From contig NC_084793.1 of assembly GCF_963169125.1 (NCBI RefSeq), positions 97,855,071 through 97,919,070 of the forward strand: a stretch of DNA of 64,000 bases, in the 5' to 3' direction. The position numbers and the translations under genes are program-made. Below are positions 31,795 to 39,862 of this stretch, one piece after another (position 1 is the stretch's first letter; every line of letters begins with the position of its first letter). The notes below the pieces were generated by a model, which did no database searches, was not told the origin of the DNA, and worked only from the letters and a program-made list of their open reading frames with translations. This stretch comes from Humulus lupulus. Its lineage: Eukaryota; Streptophyta; Magnoliopsida; Rosales; Cannabaceae.

Positions 31795-33501
31795 TTGTTT
31801 ATTTATCTGGCGATTACTGAAGTGGCTGCCAGCGTGGTATTAGTGCGAGAGGAGGAAGGCGTACAAAAAGCAGTCTACTATGTCAGCAAGAGACTGATTG
31901 GGGCAGAATTAAGATATCCACCAATTGAGAGGTTAGCATATTGCTTGATCCTGGCCTCTAGGAAGTTACGCCCCTACTTTCAAGCCCATCCTATTACAGT
32001 TCTAACTGACCAGCCCATTTGGCAAGTCCTACAAAAACCGGAAGCGGCTGGGCGATTGTTAAAATGGGCAGTCGAACTGGGACAATTCGATATAACTTAT
32101 TCACCGCGAGCAGCAGTCAAGGGAAAAGTCTTGGCCGACCTTATTGCAGAGTTCACCGAACTCCCAGACAGCGAGCAGTGCGAACAGCCTGAAGCGCCCA
32201 AGCCTCAAGACAAAGCTCCTTCGTGGAAGCTATTCACGGATGGTTCATCCAACGAATCCCACGCTGGAGTGGGAGTGATATTGATAACGCCGGAAGGGCA
32301 TCGATTTCACTGCGCCATCAGGTTCGACTTCACTGCATCAAATAATGAAGTGGAATACGAAGCACTCCTCGCTGGATTGAGAATGGCAAAGGATATGAGC
32401 ATAAAGACGCTTGATATCTACAGTGATTCACAGCTGGTGGTGAATCAGGTCCTGGGAGAATACCAAGCGCGAGGTTTGAAAATGGTGGCCTGCTTAAATA
32501 AAACAAAGGACCTGCTAGCCCAATTCACGAAGTACACCCTCCAGCAAATCCCGCAGGACCAGAATTCAAACGCGGATGCCTTAGCCAAACTCGCAAGCGC
32601 GAAGGATGCTGACACTTTGAACATTGTGCCCGTAGAAAGACTGAGTAAGCCGAGCATACAAGCAGCTAAGTCCAGTATGGAGATTCGAATGGAGGATACA
32701 TGGATGGTGCCTTACTTGGAGTATCTGACAAATGGTACGCTGCCAACAGATAGGAACAAAGCCAGAACTCTACAAAGACGAGCTGCTAGGTACATACTGG
32801 TCGATGGCATTATGTACCGAAGAGGATATTCAATGCCACTACTCAGGTGCGTTACACCAGAAAAAGCTAAGGAACTCATGAAAGAGGTGCATGAGGGCTT
32901 CTGCGGGGATCACGCTGGGGGGCAGAGTTTGGCAAAAAAGATTCTAAGGCAAGGCTACTTCTGGCCAATGATGAACAAGGATTCGATGGAGTTTGTACGA
33001 AGATGCGATAAATGTCAAAGGTTCTCCAAGATTCCACGAGCAGCTCCAAACGAATTGAAACAGATGCAAAGTCCGTGGCCTTTTGCAGTATGGGGGATAG
33101 ATTTGATTGGATCCCTACCTACAGGGAAAGGCGGTGTAAAATACGCAATCGTGGCAGTCGATTACTTCACCAAATGGGCCGAAGCTGAACCGCTCGCTAC
33201 CATCACGACCAAGAAAGTCCTCGACTTTGTTATCAAGAACATCGTCTGTCGATATGGTTTGCCCCGAAAGATAGTTTCAAACAATGGGACCCAGTTTGAC
33301 AGCGAATTATTCACCTATTTCTGCGAAAGACATGGAGTCATTAAAAGCTTTTCTTTAGTTGCACACCCACAGGCGAATGGGCAGGTCGAAGCCGTAAATA
33401 AGACTCTTAAAGACACCCTGAAGAAAAGACTTGAGGAAGCTAAAGGAGCGTGGCCAGAGCAGTTGCCTGAAGTCCTCTGGTCGTATAGAACGTCCCACTG
33501 A
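31795..33501 (+). CDS. Element C RNase H, archaeal-type RNase H, integrase core
   Basis: 568 open codons, same frame as RT. The first RNase H (FIYLAITEVAASVVLV, RKLRPYFQAHPITVLTDQP) ends near 32130. The second has LFTDGSSNESHAG near 32230, EYEALLAG, YSDSQLVVN and NADALAKLA. Integrase: zinc residues HEGFCGDH and CDKCQ (32887-33020), core WGIDLIG near 33090, then VSNNGTQF near 33273, where family members have VSDNGTQF; the second catalytic Asp is Asn, so strand transfer should fail. NGQVEAVNK supplies the catalytic Glu. Stops at TGA 33499 (Arg CGA in relatives). Confidence 0.94.
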   Translation: MFIYLAITEVAASVVLVREEEGVQKAVYYVSKRLIGAELRYPPIERLAYCLILASRKLRPYFQAHPITVLTDQPIWQVLQKPEAAGRLLKWAVELGQFDITYSPRAAVKGKVLADLIAEFTELPDSEQCEQPEAPKPQDKAPSWKLFTDGSSNESHAGVGVILITPEGHRFHCAIRFDFTASNNEVEYEALLAGLRMAKDMSIKTLDIYSDSQLVVNQVLGEYQARGLKMVACLNKTKDLLAQFTKYTLQQIPQDQNSNADALAKLASAKDADTLNIVPVERLSKPSIQAAKSSMEIRMEDTWMVPYLEYLTNGTLPTDRNKARTLQRRAARYILVDGIMYRRGYSMPLLRCVTPEKAKELMKEVHEGFCGDHAGGQSLAKKILRQGYFWPMMNKDSMEFVRRCDKCQRFSKIPRAAPNELKQMQSPWPFAVWGIDLIGSLPTGKGGVKYAIVAVDYFTKWAEAEPLATITTKKVLDFVIKNIVCRYGLPRKIVSNNGTQFDSELFTYFCERHGVIKSFSLVAHPQANGQVEAVNKTLKDTLKKRLEEAKGAWPEQLPEVLWSYRTSH

Positions 33502-33936
33502 ACAGCGACAGGACATACCCCGTTTTCCTTAGCCTATGGATATGAGGCTATGTTACCTGTCGAGTTGGATCCCCCCTCACATCGGCGTTTGACTTACGAC
33601 CAGGACCAGAACAGCCAGCTAATGATGGAGTCCCTAGACTCAATCGATGAGATACGAGAGAAATCTCAACTCCGAGTTGCTGCATACCAACAAAAAGTCG
33701 CCCGGTACTTTAACTCCAAAGTTAAAGAAAGAAAATTCAACGTCGGAGACTTGGTGCTACGACGAGTTTTCTTAAATACCCGCGACCCTATTGCTGGAGT
33801 GCTCGGACCTAATTAGGAAGGACCTTACCAAGTTGAAGAAGTCCTTCATCCGGGCACCTACAAACTTGCACGCTTAAACAGAGATCTCGTTCCACGCTAT
33901 TGGAATGGAGAACACCTGCGCAAGTATTATCAGTAA
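33502..33936 (+). pseudogene. Element C integrase C-terminus
   Basis: Continues the gag-pol frame after TGA 33499: TATGHTPFSLAYG, VARYFNSKVKERKFNVGDLVLRRVF, then TAG at 33814 where relatives have Trp (NWEGPY), and the end RYWNGEHLRKYYQ with TAA 33934-33936. No frameshift. This closes a 2,085-codon single-frame polyprotein interrupted by seven stops. Confidence 0.9.
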
Positions 33937-34269
33937 ACAGTCCTTTTTAAAGGACTGGCTTGTATTAATTTTTCTTTTTACAAGTTTAGCAAAGAGGGTT
34001 AGCCACGCTGTATGGCTAATCGCTCGTATATGTAAGATTCTATTTCAGAATCACTCGTAAAGACATGTTTAGTCCATTTTTAATACGAGATTATAAGGGA
34101 CTGGGCGCAGCCAGTCATTCTTGCCAACCTTTGTGAATTTACATTTACAAGTATTTGTTCATTACGTGTGTTGTTTTGTTGTATTACAAGTATCATTTTT
34201 TTACACGAACAGGAATGTTCGAACAGGTCATGGTCAAGGCAAGTGACCAAGACCTAAAGCTCCTCGATC

Positions 34270-34283
34270 ACTTGGGGGGCATA
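34270..34283 (+). other. Internal polypurine-tract-like motif after pol (element C)
   Basis: ACTTGGGGGGCATA, about 335 bp after the pol stop. It shares the core ACTTGGGGGGCA with the terminal tract at 38020-38034. Confidence 0.5.
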
Positions 34284-34843
34284 TAAGGCACATCGATAGC
34301 AAAGCGTACCATGAGGTATGTAAACACATGAACAAAATGAGTGAAAGCATGCTAGGGTACTTAGAGTATTTTTCAAAATTTATATTTTGTTAAATCATGC
34401 CAAAGTACTATGCTAAGTTCGGTCATACGGACAAATGTTATAATAAATAAAAATATTGTAGGATCAAGATATAATCTTTTACACTGCAAGCATCACTGCT
34501 TGGATGTAATTGTTCAAGTAAAAGAAAAAAGATTTACTGCCCGTGCAGCAAAGTTTTAAAACAAAAATATTGTCTTTACATCACGACCCGTGGGTCGTGT
34601 AATCAAAAGAAAAGTTCAAGAGGCATTTGGGGCTGGAGGGTCCTCACAGGCATTCTGGATAACAGCATCCTCAGTAGCAACTTCTTCTTCTACGACAGCC
34701 AGGCTTGGGGAATCAGGGATCCTAGCCATTGCCTCCTCTTTAGTCAGTTGGGCAACACAGCGAGCCAGCTCGGCAGTCCTGACATCTTCAGAAAGATAGC
34801 TGAAGTCGGCACCCTGATTGTGTTTCCAGAAGTTGTAGAAACA

Positions 34844-35725
34844 TCAGAGCGTCATCCTCTTGTACCTCTCTAGATTTTTGGAGTTGTCAAGTTCCAACTG
34901 CTTTACTTTGCCTTCGAGAGTAGCAATGGCCTCGTCCTTGGACTTGTGCATCTCTTTCAACCTTTTGATTTCGCGAAGATGGGTTACGATGGAATCTCGA
35001 TACTGCTGCCTCGACTTTATTGTAGCTTCCTTTGCAGCTTCAGCCTCTGATAGTTTTGTCACCGCAGCGTCCCTCTCTCGAGCCATCGCCTCCAACTCCT
35101 TGGCGTGCCGAGCCTCTGCAGCCGAAAGCTCTTCGGCTGCCTTCACCTGATACCTCTCAATGGCCTTTGCCCGAGCCTGGTCGATAGAGGCTTGGGCACG
35201 GGTGCGAGCAGTGGTAGCAGACAGCAAGGCCTGTGAACAAAGGAAAAAGTTAAAGCCTATTGCGAAGAATAAAGGACTAAGGCTTGAGAGACAAGGGAGT
35301 ACTTACACTGGAAATCTCATTCAGGGTCCTGTTCAGGATCAGGTCAACCGACATATTTTCTGCTTCGACCATTGCATCCTTGACACGGTCGTTCTTACCT
35401 ATGTGTACAAGGCAATCCTTGGCTGATCGCAGAGTGCGGCTCAAGATTTTGGCCCCGAGAGCTTCTTCCTAAGTAATTTGCTCTCCGGTAGGCGCAGCCG
35501 GAGGTTTTGGCGTGGCAGAAGGAGTCTGTTTCTCCGTAGGAGTCGGAGGATGGGCGGAAGTTTGCCCAGTAGGTGCGTCCCTTGGAGTATCTTCGGTTCG
35601 ACTCTTTTTGGTGGGCCCTTGGCTGGTCTTGCCGATGTGCCTCCTTGATGACTTTCGCCGGAGTTGGAGAACTTCCTCTTCCTCCTCGGCCTGGTACATG
35701 TCAAAGATGTTGGGAGTGGCCATGT
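34844..35725 (-). pseudogene. Antisense gene exons 3 and 4: linker and coiled coil (element C)
   Basis: Exon 3 (35725-35307) encodes MATPNIFDMYQAEEEEEVL, a Lys/Arg/Pro linker, TAG at 35469-35471 (probably from CAG), then EALGAKILSRTLRSAKDC ... SVDLILNRTLNEISS. Exon 4 (35230-34844) is a clean coiled coil: SIDQARAKAIERYQVKAAEEL, KELEAMARERDAAVTKLSEAE, IATLEGKVKQLELDN, ending in TGA. Beyond the TGA the frame stays open to 34616 with the conserved aromatic tail CFYNFWKHNQGADFSYL. Confidence 0.68.
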
Positions 35726-35813
35726 CTGCATACAAGTAAACACAATCAAATGATAAGACAAGAGGCAAATGAAAATTCCTTATACAAAAGAAAAGAGGTA
35801 ACAAAGTGAATAC

Positions 35814-36335
35814 CTGAGCTACAACTACTGGTCGCTATACTATTGACTCTATTAGTCATACACTCACTATCTGGCATGAAGAAGTCTGGCCCTAATTTAG
35901 GAGTATATGTAAAGTTGCCTTCCCCATCAAACAAGTGACAGGGAATTGGCAAACTGTTCAAAAGTAAAATAGTGTTACCGTTCTCATCAGAAGACTTCCC
36001 CAAGTACACAACTGGCTCTTTGGCCTTTTGTTTCCCCTTGCCTTGGGGAGCAGAAGGCCTTTCTGCGGAAGGATTGCCCGTGGGCTCCCTGATAGTAACC
36101 CCCGTTGGCCTCCTCCGAGGAGGGGACGCAGGAGGTTGCTGCTCGGGAACCCCCTCGGCAGTGGCATCGTCTACCACGGACCCTCTTGTTTCATGGCGAG
36201 GAGCCAGGAGGCCAGACCGCCTCAGGTTTTCATCAGTGACCAGGATCTTGACACTTTTTTCTGCGTCAGTCATCCTGGCCAAAGTATTGGACCTCAACAC
36301 CATGTCTGGTGTTGGGGTCGGACGTAACCATGGGC
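35814..36335 (-). CDS. Antisense gene exon 2 (element C)
   Basis: 174 open codons between acceptor TCTGTCTTTCAG (36336) and donor CTCAG/GTATTC. The sequence begins PWLRPTPTPDMVLRSN, then a helix (DAEKSVKILVTDENLRRSGLL), an Arg/Pro segment (PRRRPTGVTIREPTG), a Lys-rich patch (GKGKQKAKE) and PIPCHLFDGEGNF...GPDFF. It aligns along its whole length with element A exon 2. Function unknown. Confidence 0.68.
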
Positions 36336-36418
36336 CTGAAAGACAGATTTCAGCATTGAGAAAAATGAAAGAGAATAACTTGATTAAAAGTATCGACCAG
36401 TCAAATACAAGCACTTAC

Positions 36419-37244
36419 CTCCTCGAGCGAAGGCCAAGTTATTGCTGGTTATGTTCGGTGTAAGGAAGTACTCCTTACTGTACTGTCCCACGTTCGAGAT
36501 GTGCGTGGTGTCACTCAGGAACGTCCGGTTGGTCTCCTGGTGACAGAAGTGGAAGAAACCCGTTCCGTGTTGTTGCGGGTTAGATTTAAGGTCAAAAAGA
36601 TAGTTGACCTCATGAGGCGAAGGTTCTGGCCATTTCTTAAGTTTATACAGGATATAGAGTGCGGCTAGCATTCTATATCCGTTTGGAGTTATTTGGAAGG
36701 GGGCGACACCGAAATAATTGGCCACCCCCTCATAAAAAGGATGAAGAGGGAGGTAAGCTCCCGCCTCAATGTGATACCGAGACCAGGCGCTGTTTACACC
36801 TCCGGGGAGGTTAGCCCTCTGGTCTGCGGCAGGACGTATAATGGAAACCCCTGTGAGAGGGTATTTCCTGAAGTAGTTAGCAACCATCTGCATGGTCACT
36901 GAACTGGTCGGAGCAGTATACCACTCGACGTCAGGCAGATTATGATGCCGAGGGCGGGCCCTAGTTTGGATATTAGGGTCAGGGATAGGATTTTCTCGAC
37001 CACTGGTCGAGGGAGCCCTAGCCTGCGGATCAGGCTGGGCAGGATGGTTTGGACTATTTTCAGGTTCAGGTCTTTTCTTGCCTACTGATTTTGAACGGGC
37101 CATTTGAGGAGAAGGACGGGGTCTAGTAGAGGACCGTGAGAAGGGAATCTCGTGAACCCGGTCGGCTGGTTGTTCTTCACCCTGGAGTAGCTGGGCGAGA
37201 AGGTCGTCGTCAATGGGCCGTTCACCTCCCCACAAATCTGGCAT
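36419..37244 (-). CDS. Antisense gene exon 1: Transposase_28-like domain (element C)
   Basis: The start is ATG 37244, six bases after an acceptor (CTTCTGTTTGCAG); the longer ORF beginning at 37256 uses a TTG inside the intron. About 275 codons, fully open. Acidic start (DDDLLAQLL), basic patch (ARSKSVGKKR), Pro-rich linker, then from about residue 145 SAWSRYHIEAGAYLPLHPF, GVANYFGVAPFQITPNGYRML, YLFDLKSN and FHFCHQETNRTFL. This is the best example of the domain here. The exon ends at a consensus donor GGAG/GTAAGT. Confidence 0.8.
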
Positions 37245-37673
37245 TAAAGTCTGCAAACAGAAGAATGGGGAGGTGAGGATAGAAAACTTTTAAAAGCTTT
37301 TTAGAATAACGCTGGATGAGTATAAAAAGCCAAGCTTTTATACAACAGCATTCTAACAAAAAGTTAAAGTGTTCCATACAAACAGTTTGAAAGACGGATT
37401 AAAGGGTGAAAGCAAAAAGTTTTTCAAGAAAGCTTTTTCAACTCCCCTTAGGGCGGGAAAAACCTATTTTCCAACTAGCCTAAAGATCGAATTTTTACTT
37501 CGATCTTACGTCCTAAACATATGATCCTGACTAATCAAACTAACTCGTAACCCTTTTTGCCTACAAAACGTTCTACTCACAAGCATCTCAAACCAGAAAT
37601 AGATAATCTCAAACAGTCTACATACAGAAACATGCGCCACGAAAATCTGAAGCATGAGAATTCGAAAACTTAC

Positions 37674-37830
37674 CAAGAAAATGATCATGGAGATGGAAGA
37701 AAGGTCTTCGGAGATCAAGGGACTCTCGGACTGAGTCTTGGAAGTGCAGAAGAAATGGTCTCCGGAGACGGTAAAAGCTCTGGTTTTTAGGTTTTCTTGT
37801 GAAGACAATGACGTGCGTAAAAAGTGTAAT
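37674..37830 (-). promoter_or_regulatory. Leader exon of the antisense gene (element C)
   Basis: A consensus donor TTCTTG/GTAAGTTTTC at 37674/37673 pairs with the acceptor at 37251 to give a 423-bp leader intron, as in A and B. I see no good TATA box upstream in this copy, so the exon start is unknown. Confidence 0.4.
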
Positions 37831-38019
37831 CATCAGTTTCCCTTTTTCAAAGTATGGGGAAGCGAGATGGCCGTCAAAATCTTTTCTGGGGAGCCGAAAA
37901 GACTTGATTAGACATGAGTAGGTTACTTTTTCCAAGAACACACGAAGGGTTCTGACACATCAGGCGGGGTTATCGAAGAGTCGCTCGTCCAAAAGTTTAT
38001 TTATTGCTTGTGATAAATA

Positions 38020-38034
38020 AACTTGGGGGGCAAA
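38020..38034 (+). other. Polypurine tract, element C
   Basis: AACTTGGGGGGCAAA immediately before the 3' LTR start TGTTATCC. Confidence 0.85.
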
Positions 38035-38626
38035 TGTTATCCAAAAAATTAGCATTGATGACGTGGCAAGTGATCCCTGGACACGTGGCTGACACCTGGA
38101 AACGTTCTGCTAGAGTATCGACCAGAAGACGCATTAGAAGCAGTTAGCGGCCCAGTCTTACCTGCGACCAGGCTGGTCGATAGTTCCACATACAAAGCAA
38201 CATTTATGAGAAGATCTTTGTGAATCCCGAATTTATCTCACACAATCTCCTGAATATCCGGTTATTCGGGAAAGAATATCTGTAACAATCTTTTGTAATC
38301 CCCCTTGAGCCTATAAATAGCGAGAGATAGCTCAAGGAAGGGACTTTTTGGCTTTTGAATCATTTGAGACTATAGTAATTCTCCTAGTAATATTGTATTG
38401 TTCTTCAGAGGTTAGTGAAACTCATTGAACTCTAGTTCTTTGATCACCCTTCTGATTCATAGATCAATATCAGTCTAAGTGGACGTAGGTCATTACCAGA
38501 TCTTGGGGCCGAACCACTATAAAACACTGTGTCTTATTTACTTTTGTCATTACGTTCTTCTCATTATATTCATTCATATCAAGCGTATTCTGACTCCGTG
38601 TCAGTTGGCCAAATCTTTGGTCAACA
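38035..38626 (+). repeat. 3' LTR of element C
   Basis: 592 bp, TGTTATCC...GGTCAACA, complete with TG and CA ends. Three differences from the truncated 5' copy (near 27143, 27585 and 27621 in the 5' copy). Confidence 0.95.
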
Positions 38627-39845
38627 ATTATATATTAATTAATTTTGTTAATTATAACTAATTTGTAATTAATTAATTAATCACTATTATCACATAATTG
38701 CATATTTGGTCCGAAGAACAAATTTCTTCTTAAATATGTCTTTTCACAATTTTCCATTTATATCAACTCTTGTCTTGAATAGTGTTGATAGAGCCGCTGT
38801 GGGGACCTATGGACCTATAATTCCAAGCTCCAATAAATTTGAGAATATTAATGAAACTCTTTAATTGAATAATCTTAATTTATTAATCTCATGATTACTC
38901 CACTATAAATATGAGACTGCACTCTTATAATTATAGACATTTCATTTACTGGGTACTTTATAATAATAAAGCATCCATTAATATAATCATTACATACAAA
39001 TTAACCCTCTAATAATGATTCATAATTAACCGGAAATAAAATTACAATTTTACCCTTTTAATTATATCTTGTTTCTTTAAGTACCATTGACTTTACTAGT
39101 GAAGGTTAATTCATAACTAAATTATGAATTTGAGCTCAATAACCTTTCAGGCCCAAAATTCAACCCTTAAGAGAACCATTATTCAATCTCTTACGAGAAG
39201 GTATAGATTCCATATCTGTAAACTATGTCCCTAGCCATTTACATTAATGAGTTCCCAAAACAAAAGTTTCTAGCCTGATCATTCCGACAGACCCTAACGA
39301 GTGAATCAAAAAACTCATATAACATAAACATGATTTCATAGTAACTTCAGGATTAAGATCTATTTGTATAAGATCATCAGATGATATATTTAATTAATAC
39401 TTCAAAACGGTATTTATCAGATGATATATTTAATTAATACTTCAAAATGATATTTAGCTAAGTATTAATAAACATATTTGGTCCAGTTCTATATATTCTC
39501 TAATATATAAAGTACCTCCATTAAAGTGTCCTACTACACTAGTAATCCGGATCTAGATCATATGTATTCATAATACTAGTGGACTGTACTTGCTGTAATT
39601 AATCTAAAGATTCCATAACTTTATTTTACTGTGAACTATTCAAGTTCATTTATCTCAAACACAATCCTCCGGTACTAATACGTGGTTGAGATCACATGTA
39701 TGAACTTAGGAATTTTTCTGATATTTACTTAATATTATCACATAATAATATAGTCCATAAAATGTAAGCATAACAAATTCAATTTATTTATTTATTTCTT
39801 AAAACAATGTCTACTACATATGCTTTCAGGGCACAATTCCCAACA
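38627..39845 (-). repeat. Copia F 3' LTR, proximal piece
   Basis: Homologous to 48752-49901 of the 5' LTR, ending (plus view) GGGCACAATTCCCAACA. It includes a local duplication of TCAGATGATATATTTAATTAATACTTCAAAA (near 39375 and 39418) that is single in the 5' copy. On the minus strand it starts TGTTGGGAATTGTGCC, just after the polypurine tract. Confidence 0.9.
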
Positions 39846-39862
39846 ATCTCCCACTTTCCCTA
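39846..39862 (-). other. Polypurine tract of copia F
   Basis: Minus strand AAAGTGGGAGAT, preceded by TTTAGGG, sits directly before the LTR start TGTTGGG and next to the pol stop. Confidence 0.75.

Larger units (their letters stand above)
34616..37250 (-). pseudogene. Antisense intron-containing gene of element C
   Basis: The best preserved of the three copies. Inferred exons: 37250-36419, 36335-35814, 35725-35307 and 35230-34844 (to a TGA) or to 34616 if the tail is included. Introns: 36418-36336 (GTAAGT...TGTCTTTCAG), 35813-35726 (GTATTC...TTGTATGCAG), 35306-35231 (GTAAGT...TTTGTTCACAG); all are 75-90 bp, normal plant sizes. Joining the exons keeps one frame across all three junctions, strong evidence of a spliced gene. 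Only TAG 35469 in exon 3 breaks it before the TGA at 34844. Product: Transposase_28-like domain, Pro/Lys-rich middle, coiled coil. It runs convergent to gag-pol. Confidence 0.78.
27061..38626 (+). mobile_element. Tat/Retand-like element C, young but defective
   Basis: Near-complete element inserted in copia F's 3' LTR. 5' LTR about 27064-27629 (first about 26 bp lost), primer site, single-frame gag-pol 27679-33936, internal polypurine-like motif, antisense gene, polypurine tract, 3' LTR 38035-38626. The two LTRs differ at only three positions over 566 bp by eye, so insertion is recent. The left target duplication was erased by the LINE-H junction, so none can be confirmed. Same family as element A. 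Confidence 0.95.

Noticed and set aside
27679..33936. Stop-codon reassignment or programmed readthrough in element C
   Set aside because: The stops differ in position and type between A, B and C and fit single mutations of Gln, Arg and Trp codons.
37506..37941. Minus-strand ORFs upstream of the antisense gene of element C
   Set aside because: They overlap the predicted leader exon and intron and are not shared with A or B.
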